A program made the translations under genes and the position numbers. The notes under the pieces were generated by a model, which was given only the letters and a program-made list of their open reading frames with translations, had not been told where the DNA came from and did not search any database. Shown piece after piece: positions 1 through 13,200 of a stretch of 64,000 nucleotides of DNA (its first letter is position 1; the number at the start of each line of letters is the position of its first letter). Source of the stretch: Branchiostoma floridae (lineage: Eukaryota; Chordata; Leptocardii; Amphioxiformes; Branchiostomatidae); assembly GCF_000003815.2 (NCBI RefSeq), contig NC_049987.1, positions 15,041,420-15,105,419 on the forward strand. The letters are read 5' to 3'.

Positions 1-454
1 CCGGCACAATAGAACATAGCCATAATTAAAAACCGCGGACAACCCCCCCCTCCCAAATCATTAATCAAGTTCTCCTCTAGCTCTGTGATCGTGTTTTTTT
101 GTAAAAAAAAATCCATGCTTCTAAATTAGGCAGTTTTGCAAACAATCCTAGATGAGATTTTATGATATTACATTTTGTTTCTCTGCAGGAATTTGTACAG
201 TAATGTGTACTGCATTTGCACATTCTGCATGCATGTGGGATTATATGTACATTCTACAAGTACCTAGTATCTATATTGGCAGTTTTGCAAACATTCCTAG
301 ATGATATTCCCCAGTGATGATACAAGTACATTATCTTACTCTACAGGAATTTTTACAGTCATGCAACAATACATTTTACTGTCTTTGTACATTCTGCATA
401 TCGCACGGAATCCATGTATATTGCACATGGTAACGTTACGTGACTTTCCAGTCC

Positions 455-498
455 GTTTCGACGACACACACACAGTCAGCGAGGGTTTCACTTCCGTA
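455..498. promoter_or_regulatory. GTTTC pair with exact ETS-IRF composite match, upstream of left P450
   Basis: GTTTC at 455 and again at 485. The second box, read on the minus strand, gives GGAAGTGAAACC, an exact fit to the ETS-IRF composite consensus GGAAnnGAAA. The box resembles those in the 22-32 kb array, but here the spacing is 30 bp and no good kappaB-like site precedes it. It lies about 600 bp before the P450 ATG; a link to that gene is only inferred. Confidence 0.35.
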
Positions 499-980
499 TT
501 TCTGACTGGCAGTTAAAGTCAAATTGAAGTAAAACCCAGAAAATAAATGGATCAGTAAAAGTCTGCTTGGAATCTTGTAGGAATGATGAGTTAGTGAATG
601 AAAGAAATATAGTACATCTATACCCAACAAGCTAAGATGTAGTTACCTACGTGGCGTATGGTCATTCACCTACTTGTCGCAAGGGTTCAGCGTCCGCAAG
701 GTCAATTGATAGTTTTTGGCCTTCATTATACGGGCGTAACCACACGCGGAAAGTTGAGGGGCAGGGGGGGGGGGGATCTTTCCTTTCTTATTTTTTTAGA
801 GTTGACTGGAAATTTCATAATCAAGTCAATCGTACTACGCTTTGTGCATATGTCACATCAAAAAAGTATAGAGTATGTATTTACATGGATTAAATCTATG
901 AGTTTGCTTTGAGATATAAATATTCAATTACAAATTTTCTGTCAAGGTACTTTGGTACATGCCAATTGTATTTCCTGTGG

Positions 981-1103
981 TATATACGAGTATGCCAGTA
1001 GAGTGCGTTCGTGCACAGACCAACAGTTTAGTGATCTGTAACGTTTTCAGTGCGGCGTTTTCTATAACGATTTCTGTAACGATACGCAGTTTAGAGTACA
1101 GAG
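981..1103 (+). promoter_or_regulatory. Possible core promoter and 5' leader of the left P450
   Basis: A TATA-like TATATAC at about 981-987 lies 117 bp before the ATG. The segment GCCAGTAGAGT just after it is also found upstream of the right P450 (near 15630-15650, opposite strand), where the TATA-like string has drifted to TATCTAA. Conservation in both copies supports a promoter-proximal role; the start site itself is inferred. Confidence 0.35.
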
Positions 1104-4100
1104 ATGAGTAGTTTGCTGGAAGGCGTGTGGGCTTTTCGTCATTATCATGGCGACCTACCGTTGTTTCTGGCGGCTACATGTGTGTGTCTGCTGACATATC
1201 TGTATCTCCAGCGGCCCAGAAACCTCCCGCCCGGACCCAGGGGGTGGCCGCTTCTCGGTAACATCCCCATGGTAGCAAAGGTGAGTTCAAGAAACTATTC
1301 TCTATCATACGCCACCAGCATAGGAAAATATGTCAGCCAATTGTGGTGAGATGAATACAGAAACAGTTTTCCTAAACGTTGACATAATAAGATACGTCAA
1401 ACCATGTAATTTTCTTGATCAAGTTCTCTGACGCGTAATTTCGCTCCTACCATCTTGATAGAAATGTGACAGTCTTGTTGACTTTCGTACAAATGAGTGT
1501 AATCTTAAAAAANNNNNNNNNNNNNNNNNNNNNNNNNNNNNNNNNNNNNNNNNNNNNNNNNNNNNNNNNNNNNNNNNNNNNNNNNNNNNNNNNNNNNNNN
1601 NNNNNNNNNNNNATAGAATTTGATGTGAATACCGGGCAAACTATGCTGAGGTCGGAAGGTTTGGGCAGGCCATTCTTTGTGATTATGTAGGTGGAACTAT
1701 GAACAGCCATATCATATGATTAAAGCCCTAGAGTTTTCTTCGTTATTGAGGTTTGGGGCCACCCTAACAGAGGCACTCGAAAATCAAGTTACCGTCGAAA
1801 ATTACTGAAATTGCGATGGCTTCCCTCATAGATCTGCTGAAGATACGAACATAAGATGCTCAAACAGAATTACGTCGTACTTTACTGCAGCACAAGAAGG
1901 ATTCTGTACTTTACTTTGTGTACAGATGACAAGTGAGCTGCACGGCACTCTATACAGGCTATGGTCCGTGGCAGTTACGGCCCATGCACTCATATTCGTG
2001 GCACGGCCGTTTTTATCAATATCATAAATATTACAAAGTATGATGAAGAAACTGTTAGAATTGAATGAGAAGTAGATCTAATCGAAACGTGTTGCTATCG
2101 CGTAGTAAAACCCGACACGCCATGGCAGGTATCATTTGCATATATATTAGGAGAGTCTTGATGAACACGGTACTCGACCCTTCCTCTCTTTATCGTCACC
2201 CCTGCACGGTCCGTACTGTGCTTGTTTATGTAAACATTACAAGATACAAAAGCAGAACCGAGCGGTATGCAGGTCGCAAATGTTTACTGTTTTGTCCCAT
2301 GACCATGACCATGACCATTGCCGTACCAATAACAGCCTGTGCACAAATATTTATGCCATGAATCTTTGTTTAACAGATCATTATCGGTGTTGAAGAAGTC
2401 ACGCAGAAGCATATCTGTTAGACTATTTAAAAATAACAAGGAGAATTTGCCACCTCGGGGGTACCTATTTTTCCTGGCCCATGGACTATAAGACTCATTC
2501 TGTGCATGAGCTTACAGATGTTTATACAAATTGTATCGTTTTCTTTCTTCCATAATTTCCTATTATGATTTCATTCCAGTCAGCCTTTCTCCCCGCCACT
2601 TTGACGGAGCTGTCCAAACAGTACGGTGACGTCATGACCATCTGGATGGGCCGGGTTCCCGCCATTGTTATTTCTGGGTACGAGACTATCCGGACCGCCC
2701 TGGTCAAGAGAGCTGAAGACTTCTCCAGTCGGAAAATACAACCAGTGGCAGCAATGGCAGGTAGAGATAAAGGTAACTTAACGTCTCATATTGTACCCAG
2801 TTTATGTGTACCTCATTCTATTTTGTGACAATCTACACCCACTTTCGTCAGTGACACTGAAGAACTTTAAAAATAGTGCTTTTTTGTCTTGGAAACGATA
2901 TAAAGTTTACAACAATACCACAAAGAGACTGTTTATTTCTAGGTGTTCTGATGGCACCCTACGGATCACACTGGAAACACCAGCGTAAATTCGCCCTGAT
3001 GACTCTCCGGGACTTCGGCTTCGGCAAGCGGAGTTTGGAGGGCAAGATCACCGAAGAATGCAACGCACTTGTACAGGAAATTCTGTCGCATAACGGACAA
3101 CCGTTTGATTTAAAGATCATGATGCAAAACGCTGTCAGTAACATCATTTGTTCCATTGTCTTTGGGGGCAGATTTGAATACGGCGACCCTGATTTCCTAC
3201 GACTGATTCGCCTGTTGAACTCGGTAGTTGAAGCAAAGCCCTCTTTCATGGACAGGCTTGAAATGATACACCCCGTGTTTCGGTGCCTCCGCTTCATCGG
3301 AACATCAAAGAACGATAAAATGACGAGAATGTTTCAGACTCTACAACAGTTCTACCGTGAACAGATAGAGAAGCACAGGGTGACCTTTGACCCAAACGAC
3401 ATCCGGGACTTTATAGACGCCTTTCTCCTAGAGCAGCAGCGGGCACCGGAGGAACAAGCTTGGGAGCACTTCACTGACAAACAACTGCAAGAGGTGCGTT
3501 AAGATGAATGAATCAATGAGTACATGAACTGATAGGTGAATGAATGAATGAATGAATGAATGGAAGGATGGATGGATGAATGAATGAATGAAACCAGCAA
3601 ACAGAATGATGTACATGACATGAGGTTGAAAAGAGTAAGAGTTTTAATCGTTACAAATCAAATGTATTGCTATTATCAATCGGTTATAGAAGTGTGTTGT
3701 ATATAAGTAACTTGATTAAGCTGCATATTTAAAATTCTATTGTGTGTTACTGAGTGATTCTTATGCTCTCCCAAGATGGAGGAATAAAGTACAAGAAATG
3801 AATGAATTCATGAGCTAACAGGCAAATGAATGAATGAATGACTACTTGAATTAATAGACGATGGAGGGCATGGGTGAACGAATGAGTCAATTGATGAATG
3901 GATGGATGGATGGATGGATGAAGAAATGAACAGACAAATGCATGGATCAATGAATGTGAAATATATATGATTCATTTTGCCATTTAGAAAGTGAAGAAGA
4001 AACTGACTAAGATATAACACCCCAGGTGCTGATGGATCTATTCGTGGCCGGTACTGAGACCACCGCCACCACCACCCGCTGGGCCCTGCTGTACATGATG

Positions 4101-6021
4101 CTCAACCAAACATCCAGGAAAAGGCAAGTTTCCGGCAACTTTTAGTAACCGTAAATAACGTATTATAGGGCTCCCATTCGGAGGTAGAACTCAACTTTCA
4201 AACGTAAGGACAGTAGTAGGCGGTCCAAGAAAGGCACTTGCATTTGGTGTTTCTAAAGGAGGACTCTCATTGCACTTGGGGCACTGGTGCGGCACTGCGG
4301 GGTTCGTTCACTGCGGCACTGTTTTCTTATTTTCGCGATTTTTTATAATTTGGATATTGCGTAATACGTAAAAGTATGACTTAGAAGACAACAAAATACA
4401 CAAAACGGAAGAAAATTCGTTCTTTATCTCTGAAATTCGTTGAGCCATCTACGAACCCCGCATATGCGCAGTGCCGCACCGTTGCCACAAGTGCAATGAG
4501 AGTCCACCTTATAAGAAAGTAACTATTGATGCTCCTTAGGTATGCAAAGGAAAAGTGCACTTAACACGGTATTCAAAACCCTCTTCGCCGAACGATTACA
4601 CCAAAGCAACACTGCGAGTGCTAAAATTTCGTCATACTCATGTGACATCAAGCACCCAATAACAGCAAACATGTACATGTGCCCACAGGTTCATCAGGAG
4701 ATAGACTCGGTGTTAGGACAGAGCGCGCCGTCCTACGCACAACGGCACCTGCTGCCCTACACAACAGCGACCCTAGCGGAAGTCCAGCGAATTAACTCCA
4801 TCGTGCCCCTCCTTGTTCGAGGTGCGTCCAGGGACACCACCTTTAATGGCTACAACATCCCTCAGGAAGGAAGTCTTTTGGTATGAAAAAGTATAGTTTT
4901 TATTCTTTCCTCTATCCATAGATTGACCCGTCCATCAATAACCCAATATCTTTCTAATTCTCTATCCACCTGTCTATCTACATCTACATCTACAGGTAAA
5001 CCTATCCTATAGGTTAGATGGGATGAAAGATCCTTGTCTACATCTGTCTGTGTTTGTCCCTCAGCCATTCATTCAATCACTTATCTGTTCATTTATGTAG
5101 TCAGTTATTTCATGCCTCCCATGCATGTGTTCCAGGTCAACCTGTGGTCCGTGCACATGGACCCTCAGCTGTTCCCGGAGCCGAACACCTTCCAACCCGA
5201 ACGTTTCCTGGATCAGGATGGAAACTTCGTCAAACACGAGGCGCTCATCCCGTTTTCTATGGGTGAGTCCCTCTATTGGTTCAAATTTTCGACTACTGTA
5301 AATGCATTGAAGTTCGCGGGGATTTAATTTCGCGGTAGCGGGAAAATGGACTTTTCGCGGTGGTTTTAATTTCGCGGTATCACCAGGCACTGTAGTCTCT
5401 TACTGTTATGGAAAAATGTTCGCGGTGGTTTTAAATTCGCGGTGAAGCGGCCGCCGCGAAAAACGCGAACATTAATCCACCGCGAACATTTCTGCATTTA
5501 CAGTATTTGACGAACGATCCCCGGAGCCTGGTAGAGGCTAGTGCTGTCACACTTAAAGTCACTTTTGCCCACTGCAATATTTTATTTGTGAAAATTTGCA
5601 ATTATATAGGCGACAAATTGTTGCCAATTGGCACCAGTATTTTCCAGCTTGTGAATGTCCCTTACAATTTGGCGCAAACATAAATTTCAAAGGCGCAGCA
5701 AACGTTCTTGTAAGTTCGAAACAGATCGTAGAAACTGACCTTTTCAAAACTCCTTAGGCATCTTAGGATATAGACATCATATGATATAGACATTACAAAT
5801 GCATGTTTACCATTCTTGTTAACCCCTTTTCTCCAGGCCACCGGATATGTCTTGGTGAACAGCTGGCCAAGATGGAGCTCTTCATGCTGTTCGTCTCCCT
5901 GATGCAGCATTTTACATTCAATCTGCCAGAGGGCGCGCCTGAGCCGTCCACGGTGGGAAAGTTGGGCGGTCTCATCAATGTGCCTCTCCCATTTGAATCG
6001 TGTGCTGTTGCACGTGGTTAA
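1104..6021 (+). CDS. Cytochrome P450, CYP2 clan, seven exons; frameshifted in exon 4 (left copy)
   Basis: Haem-thiolate monooxygenase of the ER membrane; substrate unknown. Exons: 1104-1280, 2580-2772, 2943-3493, 4026-4123, 4689-4880, 5136-5262, 5837-6021. The N-terminus has a hydrophobic anchor (about residues 18-35) and the proline hinge LPPGPRGWP. Later come the C-helix WKHQR (about 134-138), I-helix AGTETT (about 314-319), K-helix EVQR (about 370-373), PERF (about 424-427) and haem loop FSMGHRICLG with its Cys near 450. Length is about 507 codons, normal for CYP2. Exon 4 is 98 bp where the inverted copy has 99: a base is missing near 4105-4110, shifting the frame before the haem ligand. 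Its donor is AAG|GCAAGT, a GC-AG site. All other exons stay open, so this is either a very young pseudogene, an allele, or an assembly error. A 100-N gap lies in intron 1. CYP2-clan placement rests on motifs; the subfamily is not determined. Confidence 0.9.
1513..1612. other. Assembly gap (100 N) in intron 1 of left P450
   Basis: A run of exactly 100 N, the usual placeholder for a gap of unknown length. Confidence 0.99.
3503..3960. repeat. GAAT/GGAT tetranucleotide tract in P450 intron 3
   Basis: Degenerate GAAT and GGAT repeats at 3503-3595 and 3795-3950. The matching intron of the inverted copy (12475-12720) has the same repeat on the other strand, so the microsatellite predates the duplication. 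Confidence 0.85.
4256..4511. mobile_element. MITE (256 bp) in intron 4 of left P450
   Basis: The ends are inverted repeats around GGACTCTCATTGCACTTG, continuing into GTGCGGCACTGCG. TA flanks the element on both sides. The right P450 has the uninterrupted empty site (TTTCTAAGAATGG on its sense strand), so the insertion is later than the duplication. The TA target would fit a Tc1/mariner-type source; no transposase is present. Confidence 0.8.
5294..5505. mobile_element. Palindromic MITE, TACTGTAAATGC family, copy 1
   Basis: Terminal inverted repeats TACTGTAAATGCA and TGCATTTACAGTA, with subterminal GTTCGCGG and TTCGCGGTGGTTTTAA blocks in both orientations. It sits in intron 6 of the left P450 and is absent from the right copy. 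Further copies are at 21559-21770 and 27878-28015, with a decayed one around 17100-17250. Confidence 0.85.
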
Positions 6022-7500
6022 CTTCAACAGAAGAAATACAGGACAATAAGAAGCTCTTGGATCTATAGGGTGCAAAATTTGAATACATGTTGTACCCGGA
6101 TGTGCAGAGAATCTATTCTAAAAATCATAACTTTCAATAGGATCAAACAAATAGAAAATACTAAACATGGTGTAATTTGATTATTTTTGATATCATATTC
6201 TTTTTTTATGTAACAAGATACATATGTAGCAATGCCTAGCAAAAATGTATTGCAGGCAAGCAGATGGTAGATATATGCAATGACTGAAGCGGTTGAGCTC
6301 AAAGGGTCCAATAGACCCCGAAAATGAACCTGGAAAATTCTTAAAACATATGATTGAAATCTAGTAGAAATAATTAATGAATGATTCAAAGAAAGACATT
6401 TGCTGTACGTTTATGCTAGCTTGATACAAGTCAAGATGATAAAGAAGTCCTTAGTACAGTTGGTTATAAAAGAATGTGATATCTTACTTCATCTGCAAAG
6501 TTGAAGTTCGGCCGTCGGGCGATCGGACCCGCGGTCGGGCTGGAACCTCGGGTCATACGTACGGAATAGACCGTGTTGTATTTTATATGCATACCCCATT
6601 AGCCAGCATATTTCGTGGAATTATCCAAGGGGTGCAACAACCACCACGGGATTTGGGGGTTCTGTGCAATTAACAAGTGTGCGGTATTCCGTTCTGCAAT
6701 TAACCGGCTTCTAGTGTACTCTGATTGCTAGGACAGACTGTGGATGAAATTTTAACAAACGTCGCTAGAATTCGCTGTACATCGTTCCACTTTCTAATAG
6801 GCAAGGTTTACTAATTAACTTGTAATATGAGTAGAAACTTGCATGAATTGTTGAATTGATATATGGCGTGGTGATTGTCATGATATTACGCAGAGCACCC
6901 TGGTATGTGCCATACAGGAACTACACCACTATGACATGCCATCGCATTTAAGGCTGTTTCATTTAATTCGGGTGTTATTTGTTGTTTCTTTGCATTATAT
7001 GTTACGCTAGACTACCCGTTCTTGATTTTAAGCACTATGCACGGCGTTATAAAATGTTATACTAGTAACCCAGAACTGCATCTGATATAATATCATCATG
7101 CATGCAGAAAACGGCATAAAGTTATACATGTGACGCAACATGATACTCTCAACGTAATGTTCTGGAGTATTGTATGATATGCATACATGTAGTCAAAGTG
7201 TCTTATACTGTTATTCATTAAGTATATTAGTTCTTTTATTAGCTCTAATTGTTGGATGTTAGAAACAGGTCAACTAACATGTATATACAAGTTGTCGACA
7301 TATCATACATTGTACCTATTACAAGAGCAATAAAGTTCTCTCTCTCTTTCTGATGATGGTCAACGTTGGTCTATGATAAAAATTCGTTGTTTAGACAACA
7401 TTAGAGATGTGTCCCCAAAATCGCATTTTACACTGTCTGCTTCTCTCTTAAGCAAGCGTCATTGTCTATTGATCACCACGCCCATGTCAGAGGTCAAACT
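6022..7500. other. Non-coding spacer after left P450; duplicated at 20.0-20.8 kb
   Basis: No gene seen. 6022-6400 is the left P450 3' flank, matching about 9900-10240 inverted. From about 6615 onward the sequence matches about 20045-20800 in direct orientation, for example GTTCTGTGCAATTAACAAG near 6659 and the GTTCTCTCTC tract near 7335. A possible poly(A) signal AATAAA is at 7330. Confidence 0.6.
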
Positions 7501-7548
7501 TTGACATTAAGTTTGACTCACCTCAAGCTGACGCCTGATTTCTTGCAG

Positions 7549-7612
7549 AAGTGATTCGGTGGGGGATCATTACTGATATTCCGAACATTATCGTCCGATT
7601 TGTGTCTCACAG
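7549..7612 (+). other. Possible untranslated exon of the 53-aa gene
   Basis: A segment flanked by an acceptor-like TTTCTTGCAG and a donor-like CACAG|GTGGGC. The same arrangement occurs at 20893-20948 before the 64-aa paralogue, and the flanks are conserved. Whether it is transcribed is unknown. Confidence 0.35.
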
Positions 7613-7962
7613 GTGGGCATATATTCACTGTACAAATTCCACGTATCCGAGGAAAGGTTGTAACATTACGTAGAAAGTTATTACGCATATAATTTTTGTC
7701 AAACTAGAAACCATGTGCTGCCATGTCTGCTGTTACATTTGGAAAGACTAGAACAGTTTTCCACGCTAAGTGACGATGGCGTTCATGTCTCTCATGCCTC
7801 GCTTCTTCTGGTTTTCAACGTAACGGTAGAAAGTTACAAGAATTTTGCTGAAAACGTATACGTAGTTTATTTGGGTACACAAATACTGACAGGAGCGGTT
7901 ATACCTTGGCAGAAAATACCGCTGTTGTTTTGTTTTGTAAAAGGCAGACATGAGTAACGCTA

Positions 7963-8134
7963 GTTCACCTTTATTCGCAGGGTAACCTATATTCGGTGGA
8001 CCTTAAAACGGGATATATAGGGATATCATGTTGATGGACGGTGGTTTCAAATCACATTTTTCTCAATATAATGCAGTTTGAGACCTCCGTCCGTCGGCCG
8101 TCGGATAAAGGTTACCCCGCGAATAAAGGTGAAC
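7963..8134. mobile_element. MITE, GTTCACCTTTAT family, copy 1
   Basis: Ends are inverted repeats: GTTCACCTTTATTCGC with GGGTAACC on the left, GGTTACC with GCGAATAAAGGTGAAC on the right. A second, diverged copy is at 54241-54458. Confidence 0.75.
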
Positions 8135-8427
8135 TTGTGTTAAGTGTGGTGATTGTTTTCTTTGTATCCTGTTTTAATTTATAGAAGTAGAGTTCGACGA
8201 ACACATCCCTTCGCCAAATAATCATGGCCCGCTACCGCCCCGACAGAAAAAGGCTACGCCAACCATTTTCAAACACGACCTTGCTGGCCGCAACCGCTAC
8301 TCAAATACCAAATATCATTAAAATCCATACACAGCTTCTCAAGTTATATGCTGTTGACCTACATAAAGGGACACAACATAAGGCCTTAACCGAAAATATA
8401 ACCTTCTCGGCGAAGGTAATGATTAGA

Positions 8428-8589
8428 ATGGACAACACCGAGTACATCGTCGAATTATTTGTGAGCCTCTTAGTAGCTTCGGTTGTATTCGCTATGAGCC
8501 GGCGGATGGGAGATTACCAGGCCTATTTTTTCAACATGGCGGCGACTTGCGCGGTCTACGTAGTTCTGCAAACATCACCAGACATGTGA
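8428..8589 (+). CDS. Two-helix small membrane protein, 53 aa
   Basis: Function not recognised. Start chosen at the ATG just after an acceptor-like GATTAG|A because all array members start this way and because the protein then aligns with the 64-aa protein at 21926. Shared features are LVAxVV in helix 1, an R-x-M-x-x-x-x-AY loop and the end motif LQxxPDM. Two hydrophobic stretches (about residues 8-23 and 33-46) are joined by a short polar, basic loop (SRRMGDYQAY), suggesting a membrane hairpin. The reading frame is open upstream to 8224, but that part has no similarity to the family and reads like untranslated sequence. It lies in the spacer between the P450 copies, on a segment duplicated at 20-22 kb. 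Confidence 0.5.
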   Translation: MDNTEYIVELFVSLLVASVVFAMSRRMGDYQAYFFNMAATCAVYVVLQTSPDM

Positions 8590-10241
8590 CATTGAACTTG
8601 GTGAATGGAACTGTCCTGCAGCTGACGACTCGTGATAGCGGCCTTCTGTTTATGGAAACAGCCACAGACTGGTGTTACATGTGAGTGTGTGGACTGTTAT
8701 CTTTTTTTTAGAAGGACGCTAAAATATGCCGAAGGTGAAACCGTGCCGTACGTATGACAGGATGGTGGTCATGACGTGTATTAATTAGCCTGTATTTACA
8801 CAATCTATCGATGGATACCCGTCTAGGTGGCGGCAATTGCAGGGCCGGCCGCTAGGAGCGCGATTTTAGTCAGGCTAGTGGATTTACGTGTCAAAGAATA
8901 TATAATGTATGCCTCTGTAGATTTGTTACTCCATTTTCATCCACTTCTTAACATACATGTATAGATGTATAGATGTATAGATGTATTTCCGTTGTGCTAA
9001 TATAAGGTTTACCATGGTACCTTGTGGCAGACTTCAATGCTGTATAATTGTACTCGGCTATCAACTGTACTGCATAGTTTTCTACTTAATCGTCTCACGT
9101 TATGCACGATTCCAGCTCTTTTACTTAATCGATATCCACCGTCTGTCAGAGTACATTATGTATGATGAATTCCTTCCCTTCTGCAAACCAAACTAGACCA
9201 GATTAAAATTATGCATATAACAATTTGCAGAATATACTATATAATGCCAGGATGTTCAACAACGGGAATTTCTATTTGCAATTGACTTCAGGTAAACAAC
9301 ATTAGACATGCATGCTAATTAAGGAAATCAGGCCTTCACTTGGAAATTAGACCCCAAAAAAATACAAAAATAGCCTTCTTTGCTGAGATAAGGCTTACAA
9401 ATCTTGGGCTACATTCACTTTGGTAAAGAAGATCAGTAACCTATACAATGAGGACATATTCAACGAGAAACCTCATTAGAATGTATCAGTTTTAAATCTT
9501 TATTAGAATGTATCAGTTTTAAAGCTTTAATAATTGATGTACATTGTTTGTTTGTTTGAGCCTTTGTTGAGCTCAAGTCAGCCCGCAAGCCGCTTTTCAT
9601 TGAGGTCTTCAGGAAGTGTCAGACAAGGTATATAACAAAATACAATTTACATAGTTTAAAGTCCTTATGAATCTAATAAGTCTACAAGTCTATAAACACA
9701 ATGTTTACATACATGGTACAAAATACATAATTGTGTGAGGTGAGATGAACTGAATTCATTACATCAATGCTTTCCTATATGTAGGGTTCAAGCACTAGTA
9801 CTGTATTCTTAACGTTATCCATATTAGAAAAGTACTATGGAAACGGCTAATTACTTAGCGTAATATATGCATTGAAAAGACATTCATAAACATGAGCCTT
9901 TTAAGTACAATGTTCAAGATAAGAGGTAGTTTAAGGTATAAACTTACTGTCACTTTCACATGTTTGTAATTCCACTTCATTTTTTCTGATTTTTGAATTT
10001 GTTAACAAACAGTTTCAAGTGAAAGTATACAGTAGTCCCAGGAATGCATACCTCTATTCTTTGCGCTCAAGCAAATGTTGGCCTTTTTGAATTTAGTTGT
10101 ATGATCCTATTGAAAGTTATGATTTTTAAAACAGATTCTCTGCACACCCGTAAGGCTTCCTACCGGGAATTTAAATTTTGCACTCTAAAGATCTAAGAGC
10201 TTGTCATTGTCCTGCCTGTATTTCATCAATATTTGTTGAAG
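8590..10241. other. Non-coding stretch between small membrane gene and right P450
   Basis: No credible gene. It includes a short ATAGATGTAT tandem near 8962-8985 and, from about 9900, 3' flank homologous to that of the left P450 in inverted orientation. The remainder is AT-rich without recognisable motifs. Confidence 0.55.
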
Positions 10242-13200
10242 TTAACAACGTGCAACCGCACACAGTTCAAACGGGAAAGGCACATTGATAACTCCGCCAA
10301 ACTTTCCCAACATGGACGGCTCAGGTGCGCCCTCTGGCAGATTGAATGTGAAGCGCTGCATCAGGGAGACGAACAGCATGAAGAGCTCCATCTTGGCCAG
10401 CTGTTCACCAAGACATATCCGGTGGCCTAGAGAAAAGAGGTTAACAATAATGGTAAACATGCATTTGTAGTGTCTATATCCTATGTATAAATGTCAGTCT
10501 CTCCGATCTGAAAACTTTCCTGTGAAGAGACATTCACATATTGGAACATACACATGATACAGGTGCCAATTGGCAACAACTTGTCGCCTGCATTATATTG
10601 GAAACTTTCAAAAATAAAATATTGCAGTGGGCGCAGTGCGACAACATCAGCCTCTACCTGGGCTCGTGGAATCGTGGGTAAATAGTCCGGAAATTTGCAC
10701 AAATAGATGGTTTAGTGTGCTCGGGGAGTCGGCCGGAGCCTCCACTTTTGTACCGACTCTTCTGGTAGAGGTTTGCTTTCATACACAAATGTATTGCACT
10801 CCAGTAAGACCGCAAGGGGAAATTGGCACAAAAATAAACTCGCAAAGTTGACACATGCACAACACAGCCGACCCAATGAGGTACATGTATTCACTTTGAC
10901 ACGTAGGACTTGCGCAACCTGTCCATTTGCCTTCCTTGTATGCACAGGCTTCAGGCGTTAACTCATTTGGGGCTTATCATGTACTATTATATTAGAGTGA
11001 TTAAATCTGGCTATCATTAAAACAGTGCCAATAAAAAAAATAACAGGCCAGTAAACTGCAAGCCTTGAGGCAAGTAACAACTTTTCTTTTTGATATTTTA
11101 TTTGTATAAAACTTTTCTTTTTGATATTTTATTTGTATAAAACTTTTCTTTTTGTTATTCTGTTTGTACAAATGTATAAACAGGCGGAGAGAAATGTGCA
11201 TATGGATAGGCTCAGCATAATGGTAGATAGATAAAAGGTTTCCACACTGACTCACCCATAGAAAACGGGATGAGCGCCTCGTGTTTGACGAAGTTTCCGT
11301 TCTTATCCAGGAAACGTTCTGGTTGGAAGGTGTTCGGCTCCGGGAACAGCTGAGGGTCCATGTGCACGGACCACAGGTTGATCTGGAACAGACAAGTGAT
11401 AGAATGAATGGCTGAAGGACAAACACAGACAGATATAGACAAGGATCTTTCATCCCATCTTTAATATCCCTTTTCTACTAAGAAGGCGCTCTCGCCGCGC
11501 TCTCTCTGCGACCTAAAATTTGACATATCACTCAACGAATTGTATAGAAAAGAAACAAATCTTTTAACACGTGTTTTGTAGTATTTTTTGGCCCACTTTT
11601 ACGTTTTGAATGATGTAGCCAGTGTGAAAGCGAAGGTAAGACATATCCTATTTAGGTCGCAGTGAGAGCGCATCGCGATCGCCATCTACTGGAAAGGGGG
11701 CCTAAGGGTAGGTCTACCTGTAGATGCAGATGTAGCTAGACAGATGGGAAGATAATTTGAATTTGGGCGGGTCTATGGATACATGAGAAATAAAACTGTA
11801 CTTTTTCATACCAAAATTCTTCCTTCCTGAGGGATGTTGTAGCCATTAAAGGTGGTGTCCCTAGACGCCCCTCGAACAACGAGGGGCACGATGGAGTTAA
11901 TTCGCTGAACTTCCGCTAGGGTCGCTGTTGTGTAGGGCAGCAGGTCCCGTTGTGCGTAGGACGGCGCGCTCTGCCCTAACACCGAGTCTATCTCCTGATG
12001 AACCTGTGGACACATGTTTGCTGTTATTGGGTGTTTGGCGTCACGTGAGTATGACGAGACTTTAGCTCTCGCAATGCTGATTGGTGAAATCGTTTGGTGA
12101 GGAAGGTTTTGAGTACCATGTTGCCTGCACTTTTCCTTTGCATATCTAAAGAGCACCAATGGTTCCATTCTTAGAAACGGCAAATGCAAGTGTATTTATT
12201 GCACCGCCTGCTACTGTTCTTACTTTTGAAAATTGAGATCGACTGCCAAATGGATGCCGAAAAAGCGTTATCTACGTTTACTATAAGTTGCTGAGAACTT
12301 ACCTTTTCTTGGATGTCAGGGTTGAGCATCATGTACAGCAGGGCCCAGCGGGTGGTTGTGGCCGTGGTCTCAGTACCGGCCACGAATAGATCCATCAGCA
12401 CCTGGGGTGTTATATATTAGTCAGTTTCTTCTGCATGTGCTACTTTCCCAATGCCAAAATGAATCATGTAGATTTCACATTCATTAATTCCTTTATTCAT
12501 TCATGTGTTCATTTCTTCATCCATCCATTCGTCTATTCATCCCTTAGCTCATTCATTCACTCATTCCTTCCATCGCCTATCAATTCATGTACTCATTCAT
12601 CCATTCGCCTATTAATTCATGCACTCATGCATTCATTCAATCCCTCACTCACTCATTCATTTACTCATCCACTCACTCATTCATTAATCCATCCATCCAT
12701 CCATCCATTCATTCATTTGAACGCACCTCTTGCAGTTGTTTGTCAGTAAAGTGCTCCCGAGCTTGTTCCTCCGGAGCTCGCTGCTGCTCTAGGAGAAAGG
12801 CATCGATAAAGTCCCGGATGTCGTTTGGGTCAAAGGTCAGCCTGTGCTTCTCTATCTGTTCACGGCAGAACTGTTGTAGAGTCTGAATCATTCTCATCAC
12901 CTTACCGTTCTTTGATGTTCCGATGAGGCGGAGGCACCGAAACACGGGGTGTATCATTTCAAGCCTGTCTATGGCAGAGGGCTTTGCTTCAACTACCGAG
13001 TTCAACAGGCGAATCAGCCGTAGGAAATCAGGGTCGCCGTATTCAAATCTGCCCCCAAAGACAATGGAACAAATGATGTTACTGACAGCGTTTTGCATCA
13101 TGATCTTTAAATCGAATGGTTGTCCGTTATACGACAGAATTTCCTGTACAAGTGCGTTGGTTTCTTCGGTGATCTTGCCCTCCAAACTCCGCTTGCCGAA

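Noticed and set aside
8224-8427. N-terminal extension of the 53-aa membrane protein to 121 aa
   Set aside because: The added 68 residues have no hydrophobic or family similarity and lie upstream of the acceptor-ATG arrangement used by all paralogues.
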